A stretch of DNA of 64,000 nucleotides, taken from positions 157,487,465 through 157,551,464 of the forward strand of contig CP136068.1 in the NCBI GenBank assembly GCA_032622095.1, given 5' to 3'. Positions within the stretch are counted from its first letter, which is position 1; every line of letters starts with the position of its first letter. This DNA is from Siphonodentalium dalli. Taxonomy: Eukaryota > Mollusca > Scaphopoda > Gadilida > Siphonodentaliidae. Under the pieces are notes generated by a model. That model saw nothing but the letters and a program-made list of their open reading frames with translations. It ran no database searches and was not told the DNA's origin. Shown here piece after piece: positions 41,668 through 54,466 of this stretch. A program made the translations under genes and the position numbers.

Positions 41668-43707
41668 GAAGCTTAGACTGATGAACATCACTGGAACTAA
41701 CTAAACAAATGCATAAGAATAAGGTTGGGTAGCATGAGGAAAACGTGAAAAAATTATATTTTGCCCCCTATATTGACCCCGCAACAACCGGATACTGAAA
41801 TTAGAATAGTTGGGCTACATAAATATGGTGGTCGCTGAAATTCACATTTCTTGTGACACCTCGGGTAATGAGACCACATACTATAGCGTACGGGTATGCC
41901 TATATATATCTATTTTCAGTGTAGTTGCCTAAATTACTGCTACATATTGATCTTTATCACATAGTTTGGGTATACCATTTCGAAATTACTCAGCTTCGAA
42001 AACATTGCATGATTGTGTGCACCACGTTAATCCGCTGTCTGATGCGATCTGTCTCATATTGCAGATGAATTGTAAGGAACACTATAATTAACGATATGCA
42101 AAAAATAGCAACGTGTATTTCACTGCAGCTAACTCACATCATTCAGAAACACGACTTATCCAGAGAATGTACGGAGACTTAGATAATTTACTTAACTTTG
42201 AGAGATAGGACTCAAATAATAAACCGCGCGCTTGTGTACAACGTTGACACAATGGGCTCTTTTCAAAGGGTTCATATTGGACATAATTGCCTTTCTGTTA
42301 AAATGAAACTGTTCAATAATTAAAACGAATTTATTATGAATGTGTTTTACTAAGAACAGCATGCTGACATGTTGAAATATTATTATATAGAGAAAGAATC
42401 AATTTACATTTATGAAAACCAGGAAGTAAATGTTCATTTTGGGAACTCGTGAGTGTAATACGTCAATATTTCGTGCGTACACATAATATGAAGTTTTGTA
42501 AAACAAATTCAAGGTTTCGGAAAGACACTGATAATAACGCATCGCTCTAGACTGGAATTGTAAGTATATAACACAAATGTTAGAAATTAGATCCTCACAA
42601 AATATTCAAGTTTTCTTTTGGTGATTATTGATTACTTTTCACCTTTGCTCAAAATTTAAACTTGCACAATTTCGTGGTATTGGTATTTGTTAACTTGCAA
42701 TGGCACAGAGCCACAATTGGGTATATTCGAATACTTATTCTTCTATGTTCGTGAACGACATGTTATATATATATCTTTAATTCCTCCATATAAATGAAGA
42801 TATGATATACACATGTAATACAAGAACATACAAAAACAATAGAACATAGGAAAGAGAACATAACATATATACATGTACACACTTTATGTATGTGCAAAGC
42901 AAAACGAATATAGATGGAAACAGATCATACAGATATAGCACAATCGGTCCAAGGTGGTGTCATCATTGTTGATAAAGCACATTTACCAGCCCCCATGGCC
43001 ATGACACAGCTGTCTCATCGTTTGTCACTCGTCTTCAATGCTGATTTTTCTCTCTCCTATTTTCGACACTCCTTGTCAGCTGACAAGTCTGAATGAACAT
43101 CCACTTGCACCAAGTGTCATGGCTGGGACCATTTTTCAACACAGCACAATCACATGCACATGGTCATGGATCAAATTTAGAAATATGTGGTAATAAACAG
43201 TGTGAAAGACCATATAGCACCCATCTTTTTATATGGTAGAGCGTGAATTAATTTATTGTGTCTAGTTTCAACATCGCTTTGGCTGAGCGCATGGACATTT
43301 TGTCAATACAATAACAAAGCAAGTGTGTGTAAGAAATAGTGTCAACTTTAGTGCAAATACTGCAATTGGGGACCATGTTAGATATCAGGTTTTCGATGAC
43401 CAATCGTCATTAAATTTTGAGAGTAATCTTTTACAACACAGTATAGGGCGTGGTCCAAATCTGGGCCATATTGGACCCATGGTTGAAAAGCTATAAATGC
43501 ACCAAAAGCGTGACCGAGTTATACACACACAGATACACAGATACACACACCACACAGACGGTGGGTTTTAAACCGGTACTAGGGGTTTTCCCCGTCACAA
43601 CATGACGGGTATATAAATGTACTTTGTTAACTTTCTGGTGTCCGCGGCCATGAACAAATTCTCATTTCTATATTTGAAACGAACGAAACAAAATCAGCAT
43701 ATTACTT
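41668..43707. other. Intergenic, no gene recognised
   Basis: A short CA-rich patch (ACACACAGATACACAG near 43527) and AT-rich sequence. I found no exon, repeat pair or RNA gene here. Confidence 0.4.
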
Positions 43708-43870
43708 TAAAGGTAATCAATCCGATTTGATGGTCTCCCTTAATTGTTGGGTGGAATTCATTGAACGCATCGGCGAATTTTTCCAGCGATTCAACGCCAT
43801 GGTCCCAGAGCATGAATACATCATCAATGAAACGCAGATACATGCGCGGTTTAAGGGTCTGGGTCTCCAG

Positions 43871-44581
43871 TAGTGTTCGGTCCGAATATTCGAATGTTCG
43901 AATATTCGCTCGTAAAAATAAATATTCGAATAATTATTTGCCTATTCGAATATTCGAGAATAATCTCCGGGTAATTGTTTCCTGGTTTGTTATTAGTCTG
44001 AGGGTCTGTTAAAAGTATAGTCTATTTTCCACTGATCATAAACTAATTAATATGACGTAACTGTAACGTTAACGTTCTGATTTGATTGGCGTCATGAAAT
44101 AATTTTATTGGCTAGGTGTAAACCAGACCGTGCTTGCATGTGGTCTTAGGAAGCGGACCTATAAGGCATCGTTTTGTTTTGTTTGCGCGTTGTCACTTGT
44201 GTGTATAATATGGCGTCAAATTCGAAGAAATCAGACATATGGACTCACTTCACATTGGATGCCAAGACTAAAAAAGCTTAATCCAGATCATGTTCTTAGT
44301 TATTGTGGCACTGCGACCAACTTGTGGAACCATGCATGGGACATTGACTACTTGAACTTCATAAACAGATAAACTCTTGCTATTAAGCCAAAAGACTTTT
44401 TTTCTCTCTTTTTTTTTGCGTATAGCATGTGCATGTTATTTCATTAAATAATAAATTGGTTCCAAAATATGTTATCTTTATAATTTTATAATTTATCTAA
44501 ATATTCGAATACTATTCGAATATTCGCTCGTTATTCGAACCGAATATTCGAATACCGAAATCCGTCGAATACCGAACACTA
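43871..44581 (+). mobile_element. hAT-like element inserted in the Penelope-like element
   Basis: 711 bp with inverted ends TAGTGTTCGGT / ACCGAACACTA and a perfect 8-bp target duplication GTCTCCAG (43863-43870 and 44582-44589). The subterminal regions are dense in TATTCGAATATTCG. Length, TIR and 8-bp duplication are those of a hAT element reduced to a nonautonomous or internally deleted form. Confidence 0.9.
44210..44359 (+). pseudogene. Remnant of hAT transposase BED finger
   Basis: ATG at 44210 opens MASNSKKSDIWTHFTLD and stops at 44281. A shifted frame continues LSYCGTATNLWNHAWDID. IW-x-HF and the S-C-G-T-(T/S)-NLW-NH end are features of the BED-type zinc finger at the N-terminus of hAT transposases. 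The first cysteine pair has been lost in a deletion. It belongs to the 43871-44581 element and supports its hAT assignment. Confidence 0.7.
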
Positions 44582-45829
44582 GTCTCCAGAAATTTCTCCT
44601 CGAGGTCGGCCATAAACACATTCGCGTTTTTGTGGGGCCATCGGTGTCCCCATCGCTGTTCCCATTTTTTGAAGGTAAAACTGATCACCGAAGGAAAAGT
44701 AGTTATGTTGAAGAATGAATTTGCACAATTTCGTGACGGATTCTTGTGATGATCAAGATTCCGCGCGACTGCATCCAAGCCATCATTGTGGGGTATGTTA
44801 GAATACAACGAAGTAACGTCCATTGTGACAGTAAAGTGTTATTTCCAACATCGTTGAGGGCGGACAGCTTGTTTAAAAAATCAGTATAGTGTCCTCAACG
44901 AAGATATTTGAGTTCTGTACAATAGGTTTCAACACGCTGTCGACATGTTTTGATGCTTTTTCCGTGACACTCCCGATGCCAGAAACAATCGGTCTTCCTG
45001 GGACGGACTGCTTATGAATTTTGGGAAGAAGGTAGAACTTAGCCGGACGAGGTTTGAGAACATTGAGTGACCCAATCTGTGTTACATCTTGCGGTATATC
45101 ACTGACAATTTCGGCTAGTTCATGCTTGAATCGTTGGGTTGGATCACTGTCTAGGGCAATGTAGTAATCTGGATTAGAAAGTTGGCGAGATGCTTCCGTA
45201 AGGTAGTCTGATTTGTTCAAGATGACGGTGGCGCCACCCTTGTCGGCAGGTTTGATAACTATATCGTCGTTATTTCTGAGGTCAGATATCGCGCGTTTTT
45301 CAAGTTCCGAAAATTTCTGTAGCTTTTTGATAGCATTTCACGTTTTGCCCTGTTTCTAACTACATCTATATAAGCATCCAGTTTTGAATTTCGACCAGAT
45401 GGTGGAGTCCACGTGGACCGTTTATCGTCGTCACTAACATGGGGTTTAAAGCCACATGGCGGTTTGCGCTCCAAAATACACAAAATAATATTCGCTTTTT
45501 AAATTTTCCCGGTATCAAAATAGGTAGATAAATACCCAAACTACCTTTCTACGACCAATATATGTCCCATAAAGACGCATTCAAGTCATGAAAATTACAA
45601 CAAATATCTCAATGTTCGGGTCCCGAACATTTTTTTCCAACCTGCCATTTTGGATGATGCAATCACCGACAACAGCCGAGGATTTCCGGGTGTATTCGTA
45701 AATAAGCTTCCCCAGCGTCTTATAATTTCCGGTACGCGATAAAGGGGTTTCAATTTGATCGTATGTGTCCCTGTGAGAAAAAATGGTCTCCGTTGACAAG
45801 AATTTTATGAGAGGACGGTCATCCTGAAT

Positions 45830-46140
45830 TTATCCGAGACGTGGCGATGGTGCGATTTGGGGAGGGGGTTCAGAAAGGAACATAATATTACTTATACATG
45901 TATAATAAGTAATTATGTTGAGATGCATTTGTATTTAAATTTCAATCCAACATCATTATCGTAGTAAATTGTATGATTTCCAGTATATGCTGAATATATT
46001 TCTCATAGAATATAGGAATGGGTCGCCAAGTATTAGATCATGTCATGAATTTATACTCTGGCTACCGTAGAGATCATATTCAACCAGTTAAAAATATGGG
46101 AACGTTTTAATGTTTTGACGGAGAACTTTATAGCATTGAA
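45830..46140. other. Short palindrome and unassigned sequence
   Basis: A perfect-looking hairpin ATTACTTATACATGTATAATAAGTAAT lies at about 45887-45914 (written here only as its halves ATTACTTATACA / TGTATAATAAGTAAT). Nothing else is recognised. Confidence 0.5.
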
Positions 46141-46620
46141 AAAACAACTCCGTGGCTATATATATTTATTTATTACTTGTTCCTTAATAATATATTTCAC
46201 AATATGGGGTGTGACAATCCAGATTGCATGATTTGTCTGTGACTTTTGTGAGTCGACATCGAAATAAACATTGAATTGGTTACCCGTGAGAAATTTCATG
46301 ATTGTAAAGGATGCCAATCAAACTCAAACTCAATCAAAGTGACATATTTCATGCAACATCGAGCTGGAATCTTCGCGAACTACGTACACAGTGGAATACA
46401 CCATTTACTGAGGAACGATATTAACTAAGAATACATTATATTAGCTGCACTGGTTTTTTTTTAAATGTTTATAAACTTCCCTATCTGAACACGAAACATT
46501 TCACATTACTTCAACTGGTGTAGAATTATCTCTACGGGCGTAGCCAGTGTAGATATTCATGATATGATCTAGCTAAGTATATACGCATATAGTTTTTCAC
46601 AATTTACGTAGATCCGTCCA
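46140..46620. repeat. Diverged repeat, partner of 51990-52500
   Basis: Shared words in order: ACTTGTTCCT(T/C)AATAAT, GATTGCATG, TTTGTGAG, AAACTTCCCTATC and ATTCATG(A/G)(T/C)ATG(A/G)TCTA. The same orientation as 51990-52500. Function unknown. Confidence 0.5.
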
Positions 46621-47477
46621 TTGCATGGTTATATGTTGAAATCAACTGTAAACAAGATAGACAGGCGGGGAGAGTGTGTACACACGCACGTAGAATTGGA
46701 ACTATGTTAATTATCTACTTGGATTAACTGTTTTGAATATATTTTTTTTAACACACGGAAAAGTTAGACATCATATGAAAGTAGAAGATGTGAGCCTTGT
46801 GTTCCGCACTGCTGTATAATTTGAAAGTTGTGTCGTGGGAACGGTGTGTAAACAATGTAGACACATTTTGAGGAAAAATAAATTAAGATAAATTTAATCC
46901 TATTCTACTACTGAAACCGATGGTGAAGACGTTGTTTTTTTTTGGGTGCTATTTTTCATGTCGATTTTCTACCCTATTCCAATATCAAATGGGGTAACAG
47001 GTGTGATATGGCCATGTTGGGACAGACATTGTACATAATTATATGGTTTACGACTAAGCATTGTTTGTGTATATTTCATTTTATTGCTAACTTGGCGATA
47101 GTTGGTGCACCTAAAGCCACGTATCACAGAAAATGAGCACTTTTCAATACCAATTGTCATCATGGATGCCATTTTGAATAGAACATTTTGCTCTAAGCGG
47201 ATCTATCGGATTTTGGATATGTTGTAGAGGATATGATTATTATTCCTCTTCAAAATGGAATAAAAACCAACTTAGTACAAATATTTTCTAGGTCAAAACT
47301 TTTATCGACAAGACTATTTTGTCTTTTCAGCATTTCCCCTGACATGGAGGTGTTACATGTTTGCTCTTTTCCCACATTTCGTCTTGTGACTCAGAGGCAG
47401 GTGGTTTTAAGTGATAGTTTTCAATATCGTTCCTTTTTATTGGAGGTAGAAACATAATTTCCCAATTTTCATTTCGG

Positions 47478-47800
47478 TCCTAAATTAGTGTTTCTCTGGC
47501 TTCGGGGGTTAACAAAATATTAGACTTGAGTCGAGGACCCATCAAAGCTCAGAGTTATCAGATATCGATTTTTGATATCTTTTAGTTTTCACCATCTGGG
47601 TATAGGTACTCAATCCGATCAGACACTCCTAACTTACTATTTCTTTGGTTTCGGGGGTAAACAAATATTTGACTCGAGCTCAGAGTGATCAGATATCGAT
47701 TGTTGAAGTTTGTTATTTCTCGAGATGTGTAATAATATGTGGCCCAGAAACACGTGGTCAAGCGGAGGGTCTCGGGCAATAATTGCGGATGAAGAAGTAA
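47478..47800 (+). mobile_element. Two partial MITE-B copies in tandem
   Basis: A first fragment (TTCTCTGGCTTCGGGGGTTA to about 47590) and a second starting GGTACTCAATCCGATCAGAC at 47605 run in the same orientation. Both are truncated before the right end. 46621-47477 shows nothing clear. Confidence 0.6.
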
Positions 47801-49300
47801 TTGTCGGAATACTTTGTATCTGGAAAATACGGAAATTGATGTGTGATTGTCCCTTATTTTGAAAGATCAATCCGCATGGCCATTGTGTATCTTCGAGGAC
47901 TATTTCTGACTAGTACGATGATCCGAGAAGTTGCTATTGGTATGTAACGTCACAATGACGCGTCATGGGCGTTGGAAGTCAACGCAGTGTGTCAATGACT
48001 AATCACCAGAAGTAGGACAACTTGTTGAGTTTTATAGTAAATTGATGAGAATTCCTCAAATATATCGCATGCAGATTTGGTACATGGTGCTATGTCTTTA
48101 AATTCGCACAAAATTATTTCCGACAGATATCCCCTTCCTTGGTGCCAAAATATATAAAAAATATCCCCGAGCCTTTTATTTCTGAAAAATAAGATGGTGG
48201 ATAAGCACCAAATATTTATTTCACATCGGGTAACTGACCTAATATGGGTTCATATACCGTCACTATTTATTGACGCTGATTGGCTAATCGCTAGAGCTGA
48301 TATAATAAAAAGCGATATCATCAGACGAAAAACACTCCTTTTCAATCATATATGTTGAAAACACGTACTTTTCACTCATGTGTTCGATATTTTTCGACTC
48401 CCACACTCTTCCGTTCTGGCATTGAAGTCGAAGTAAGCATTCCGGCTATTATTCCAAAGTTTCACCGACATCATATCGACAGCTTGTCGGTCGTATTGGG
48501 CGACTCGTTTTTGGACGCAAAGGCGGGTCGCCAGGTCAGAAATAATCAAATGCCAACTGGGGACTGAGTATTATCTACGACACAAGCAAATACGATTGGC
48601 AATATACACACTAAGAGGTGTAAATAGTGATGGCTATCGGCAGTCATGTTTTTCATTGATATCGTTCAAATTTAATAGCTCCCATCTAGAGGTGATCATA
48701 AAGATGCCTGTAAATTTGAAATAAGTTTTCTGAAAAATGTGTGATGCAGGGTGTGTTGCGATAGATTCAAATGTGAAACCCAAGATATTTAGGAAAAAAC
48801 ATTTTGAAGAGTCAATGAAGTTTTAGAAAGAAGTTAATGTATGTTACATGTATGCATGGACAATTGGGCCTCATGTAGATTTTGGGGTGACGAAGTTAAA
48901 AAACGTTCGCTTATCCGACAAATCCCATGACGTATTGCATCAGGAATACTTTTAGTCAATCCATGTACACAGGCCGTTCAGAAACATACTTGGACGATAG
49001 ATTACGGTTGAATATAACGAAAGATTCCCCAACAATAGTATGATGATGGTACCTGAATAAAATATGGATCCTTCACATACACAAGATACTGCGGTCAGAA
49101 CTGCTACTGACACCAATGTGCCTATAATGCCAATTTGTATTCAAACTATGTTCTTCCATATGGTCATAGATTGTGGTCTCGGAAAAGCACAACGCAAGTC
49201 TTATATTTGGACATCTCCTGCATGCATTCGACATTGCGTGAATATAGATATTTATTAAACTACATGTAAATTACTGTCACTCGACTTTGCTTGTATTCGT
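47801..49300. other. Intergenic, no gene recognised
   Basis: Open frames at 48352-48567 and 49064-49258 lack domain features and splice context. No repeat is seen. Confidence 0.4.
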
Positions 49301-49428
49301 CTAGACGGTTCCCATCGTCGTCGTACCATTAACATGCACGTTGGCTGGTAGCTCACAAACATGGTCACTCGGATGCGCAGCTTCTACCCCGGCACTAGTA
49401 ACCTGACTGACAGATACGCACACCAAAC
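49301..49428 (-). CDS. Candidate small terminal exon, unrecognised
   Basis: On the minus strand a good acceptor (TTTTGTTTTACAG) opens a frame that begins after two bases with LVCVSVSQVTSAGVEAAHPS and runs 41 residues to TAG, with cysteines in LVC and HVCEL and an Asn-Gly-Thr site. The start resembles the second half of a signal peptide followed by a short mature peptide, and the required phase (1) equals that of the VWC gene's signal exon. No first exon was found to the right. It may be chance. Confidence 0.22.
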
Positions 49429-49689
49429 CTGTAAAACAAAAGAGATTCATATTTACAACATCGCCACACAAGGCATATATTTAAAGAAATGGGGTATCGC
49501 GGTTTGAAGTCACCACATCTAATTTGACACTTATGATACACTTTTTGGCAATAAATGTTCTATGCCTGAGACTAATGTAATCGAACTTTCCGGATTACTC
49601 ATCTCCAGTTTAAACCTAAAGTTTAAACCAGGCCAAACTTCAACCGACCCGGGTCTATGTGGGCATTTGTGGTCTTTCAGTGGCTGGCT

Positions 49690-49960
49690 GATTTGGTGAG
49701 ATCAACATGCAAACAAAGCTACAAACTCTAAATCGCGTTGGGTAATTTCTTACCCAACACAATGGTGCATATAGCACCACACGAATGTTGGGCAATGTTT
49801 TTACTCAACGCAGCAGTGAACGCGGGGTAACAATTTACCCAATAAAAATTTCCCTTCTGCGTTGTGCGATTTTTTGCACCCGAACATTTGGGTGAATTAC
49901 TTAATTATTGGGTCAAATAAATTTTCCCACATATCTTCTGAGGTCATAATAAACGCTGTT
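49690..49960. repeat. Cluster of short inverted words TTGGGTAA / TTACCCAA
   Basis: GTTGGGTAATTTCTTACCCAAC forms a hairpin, followed by GGTGCATATAGCACC and repeated TTACCCAA, TTGGGCAA and TTGGGTGAA words with CGTTG. Looks like a decayed foldback. 49961-51100 shows nothing else. Confidence 0.4.
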
Positions 49961-51099
49961 AATTTTTCCCCTATGTTAAAATAATTTATTAGCTCACTTT
50001 TAAGTCCCTGATATCAAAGACACATATCCAATTATATTCCCCTGGTCAGGTGACACGTGTGTACCAATTTTCCTACATATCGCCTAAGCCTATGCCTACA
50101 AATAATCGCCCAACGCACAATGGAAATTAGTATTGGGTAAATTGGGAAATCTCGTTTCCGATTTAACCACGCCTCCGTAATTACTTCCTAGATACTGTCG
50201 CTAACTCTTGCAAGCGCTGGCGGCTGGGCGGTTTATGAGACTGTGAGCTGGAGCGAGTGCATGGTGATAATTGCCAGAATTGATTGGGCATAAAATAAAA
50301 ACGATATACAATAGGAGGGAAACAATATAATGTCTTGTTATGATTTAAGACTGACTCAATTCATGTTCCAGGACACGTCTGCGCACAATAATAATTAATA
50401 ATGTGCCAGACAAAAATTATGCGAAATAATTTCGTCCTAAGTGATTTCTTTTTCTTTGGTGTGAATGAAATTCGCACGGTAACGCTCGTCCGTCCTAGCA
50501 ATGATTATGAAGTGAGAAAAACTATTTGTAAAGGATAACATGTAGGGGCCAATGTATATACGTAGTGAAAGTAGTCCTCCCTTTCAATCTTAATTTCCAC
50601 ACATGTGCCGGTATATTAGCAAGTAACTGGCCCTACCCAGCCAGACATGTCAGTTTCTCAAAAGAAATCATAACATAAATGACGTCAGAAAGCAGTGCAC
50701 GTGCTAATCAGATTTTGCCATAAAGTGACAACCATTCATCTGAGTTACGCGTCGGCCAACATCAATTGGTCCCGCTCAGCTCAGTTTCGAAGTTCTGCAT
50801 GCACGTTTCCCTTCAGAAACATGGCCATAATCTCAAAATAAGTTTTTTAGACAAAATTCCATACTGCATCCTTTAAAATGAATTCGTCATGCCTCATAAG
50901 GCACCGGGACAACCATAATAGAACCTATAGTTTTCACTTGATTAAGTAACATGTTTAATAACCCAGTAGGTCACGATTTGCTACCTTTTGGGAACAGCAG
51001 AGAATAATGTTTTGGATATATATGAAAAATTTATTTGTTGGGTGCATAAGAAATGTTAGTATTCAATCTATATAACACATAATAGTCAAATTCTGTCAT

Positions 51100-51725
51100 C
51101 AACCATAACTTGTATGTTGTTGCATGGCACCAAGCATGGGGCAATATTTACCATTTTTCACATTTTGGCCGCCATTTTTGCAGCCATTTTGAGCCAAAGT
51201 GACAATTTTAGAACCAATGAGTTGGAATATGCATAATAAATGGAATGTTTCACTAAAATTTCACAGTCTGCCCATTTCTTGATCAAATATGACTAGAAAT
51301 CCCAATGGTGATTTTTGGTAAAATTTTATACCGCTTTCTGTAAAATCGAATTTTTTAGGGATCAGAAGGGTTTCTGACACCATGAATGGCATATTTCATT
51401 GCTCCAATGGTCAGTTAACATGAACAAGCCAACATAAAGTCACAATTCTCCACGAGTACCAAACAGCATAAACTGATCTTAAAGATATTAGAGAAAACAA
51501 ATCAAATTTTCCACTTCCAGCTGCCATTTTGACGGCCATCTTGGACGGTGAGTTCCAAATTTACCCTATAATGGTGGCATTTTATCTTATCTTCACAAAA
51601 ATGTATACATTTGTATACATATGACCAGACTGTTTCAATATAATTTGCATCAAACTGACTTAGTGGTCAGTCTGAAAAATGGCGGCCATGTTGGGCGCCA
51701 TCTTGAATTTAACGGGTTCCACTTA
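51100..51725. repeat. Region rich in GCCGCCAT(T/C)TTG words
   Basis: TTTTGGCCGCCATTTTTGCA, GCTGCCATTTTGACGGCCAT and ATGGCGGCCATGTTGGGCGC occur within 600 bp, resembling the dispersed repeats at 27170 and 34830. No gene seen. Confidence 0.45.
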
Positions 51726-51989
51726 ACCGAAAGCTGGAACCAGGGATATAGTGGGCAATATATTTGCGAAGTTTTGTGCTTTTGACTCCACTAGTCAGTA
51801 GATGATAGGCACTTCGAAAAGGAATGACTATTGTTTTGGGGCTGGAGTGGATAAATAATTTAGATCAAACAAACTAATGTCATTGTGCAATAGTGGTAAT
51901 TTCGGGTCGATTCCTATACGGTTACTACTCATTAATCAGACGCGCATATATGCACGTTTAAATACGGAGTTCACCTTAAAAGACCATCC

Positions 51990-52500
51990 AACCACAAAAA
52001 AATGAATAAACAAGCAGGGAATATATTTCCCTTTATTGTTAATACTTGTTCCTCAATAATCTACTTCACAGTAGGGGTGGTCCAGTTCAAGATTGCATGC
52101 TTGTTTGTGACGTTTGTGAGCTTATGTCATACCCCCAGGTGTCTAATCATTGTGATGATCAATAATAGTGATGGTGGAGACTAGAGTGAAATTAATAATA
52201 GTGATGGAAATTTAATTTTATTTAATTCTATTTTAATTTAATTGTATATAAGTCTCTATGCCAAACAATTTAATGATCGTTGAGAATTTTATCCAAAATT
52301 AATAATCATGCGGCACATGCTGACACTATTGTTAGGCATTATTAAGGAACAGGTATTTCATAATTTATTACCTGTACTGTTTTTTCATTGTTACAAACTT
52401 CCCTATCGCAACAGCAAAAACTTCGTACTGTATCATTCTCGACGGGCATAGATACATAGAGATTCATGGCATGGTCTAAGAAAATGCTACCAGATTAAAC
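51990..52500. repeat. Diverged repeat, partner of 46140-46620
   Basis: See the partner for the shared words. This copy has an insertion or divergence near 52180-52330. Confidence 0.5.
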
Positions 52501-52605
52501 ATTTATATGACCATCTACGATTGCCTCATGAGTCATGTAGAACTACATGTAGAAGGGGCCATGACAGTCATGGAACATCAAGTACCACAAACGGATTCCT
52601 CGTAA

Positions 52606-52860
52606 TTGACATCAAGCATTCTGTTGGCTCTGGGTAAGCTTTTCAAGCATCCCAAAATGTGCGCTAACCCTTACCAAAGAAAAAAGAAGTTGAGTCGCAT
52701 CCTGATATCGCATGGAAATGATGGAATATTGGAAGCACAGTTGAATTTTCTGAGCCAAATTGAATTGTACACATCAACTGTGTTGCGGATAACATGCATG
52801 GATTTAGACTTGCCGAAAGACACAGTTTCAAATCTTTGCATTCGAGTAGCATAGCATGCA
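52606..52860 (-). pseudogene. Fragment of a PIN/XPG-like ORF from repetitive DNA
   Basis: The minus strand carries FHHFHAISGCDSTSFFFGKG followed by a stop, then FWDA, a stop, and KAYPEPTECLM. The H-A-x-x-G-C-D-(S/T)-T-S-x-F-x-G-K-G word followed by W is known to me from repeated, transposon-associated ORFs in molluscs and cnidarians and resembles the helix-hairpin region of XPG-like nucleases; that relationship is an inference. Stops and a frameshift make it a relic. Confidence 0.35.
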
Positions 52861-54460
52861 GATGTCACAACAGAATCACGATAATATCCTTGTCAACAGT
52901 ACGAACAATAATCGATGAATAATGAGTTTGTAGCATATATGGGATATATGTCCGACTAATCTATTGTCAGCTACTTCATATGTATATCACAAGAGAATAG
53001 GTTCCACATTAGGACCGTGTTATCATCCTCCGTTACGAAGATGAATTTCCATGTTACGGTTTCCAATTTAAAGAGACATTCATTGACCAATGCAAACAAT
53101 TCTTGCATGTTTCTGGTGTTTCTTGAGATGCTGTCCTACAAGATGTTAAAAATGGCCCTGTTATCCGACTTGTATTGATCAAAACGCTAACTATCTACAC
53201 TATTTTGGGTGGAGTCCAAAAAAGTGGGTCGAATTTCAGTTTTCGGTCGAATTTTTTTTAAATCGTTGTTTTTGAGGCATGGACTCAGTATGTCATTGTG
53301 GTTCATATTTTTTTTGCTTCAGTAACAAATTCTCATTTATAATTATTATCGAAATGGTCGTGTATTTGTCGATCGGAATGACACAATGAGATGTTCAACT
53401 CAGATCAAACTAGGAAAGCATTCCGGTTTTCGCCCATGTCGGGGTTATAGCACCCAACCTCGATACATGCATATATTATGTTACCATGCATGTGCATGCA
53501 AGTGATATAAAACAAATCGCTCACAAAGAAATAACCGTTGATTAAGTTCGACGTTGAGCGTCCGCTATTAGAATGATGGATCGTTGTTTGTAAAATAATA
53601 TACGATCCATTATCCTACATGTATTAACAGACGCGGCGAACAACGAAGTTCCGTCATGGTCATGTTTTAATTCCATAATATACTAATGTATATGTATGTA
53701 AGGGTCGAGACTACATCTAGCACAAAATAATCACTCTCTTAACCATAATCTGTCATTATTGGAGAGAATGAATGCAGTTGTTTGTGAAACGTTTGGTTTT
53801 CCGTAGTTAGTGCTAAGTGCCACCTCGATAATTTGAACATAACATGTGACTTAAATGATAACTTTATCAATGAGATTTGCGGATGATATCTTGTAGTAAA
53901 TATGTTAATACTTAGTTGACTGGTATTTCGTAGTATTCATGTCCTTATGGTGAGAAATCTTAAGTAAATGATTACAGGTCAATGGGACAAATGTACTCGT
54001 TCCAACTCGCAGGGACATGTAACGCGCCCCGTTGCCCGCCCGTCCCTTTTGCACTGCCCATATACACCGACTCTATATACGCGCCTGATTCACGTTAATG
54101 GTACTATAATAAGGACAAGGGAAACTGTAGTTTTTTCCCGTTTTACCATCGCTCGGGAATCGGACAAATTTAGCCCATTTATCCGAGTAATTGTCTCGAT
54201 ATAGCCACGGGTGTGTCGGCGAAAGATTTATCTTTCAATCAATACCACATTACCAGGCTCCCCTCGTTACCATTTATATCCATAGCATTTGATAATTTTG
54301 TTTTACCACCGAATATTGTCTCGGAGAGCTTAAAATCCTACTCAAGAGGAATGGCCGATATCTTCCCCCTAAATTCACCCCCATACAGTATAATTTAAAA
54401 TCGGTCAAACGATCAACTAGCGCTCAGTGATTTCTTGCCGGCTAATAATGTATTTACCCA
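52861..54460. other. Intergenic, no gene recognised
   Basis: No convincing exon, repeat or RNA gene. An open frame at 53968-54204 has no family features. Confidence 0.4.
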
Positions 54461-54466
54461 TACAAA

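Larger units (their letters stand above)
43738..45483 (-). pseudogene. Penelope-like element reverse transcriptase, broken
   Basis: Relic of a Penelope-like retroelement on the minus strand. In order: an N-terminal segment with RNRAKREMLSK; DIVIKPADKGGATVILNKSD; FYLLPKIHK and GRPIVSG; DVTSLYSNIPH (motif A); GTAMGTPMAP (motif B); ANVFMADLEE; then, beyond an inserted element, YLRFIDDVFMLWDHG (motif C with the catalytic DD). Frameshifts lie near 45330, 44855 and 44640. Penelope-like elements normally add a C-terminal GIY-YIG endonuclease; this copy stops near 43738 at a MITE-B end, so that domain is missing. A frame upstream at 45581-45799 could belong to its N-terminal part but is not recognised. 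Confidence 0.85.

Noticed and set aside
43738-45483. A functional telomerase or other host reverse transcriptase
   Set aside because: The KPADKGG, LPKIHK and GTAMGTPMAP motifs are those of Penelope-like elements, and the frame is broken in several places.
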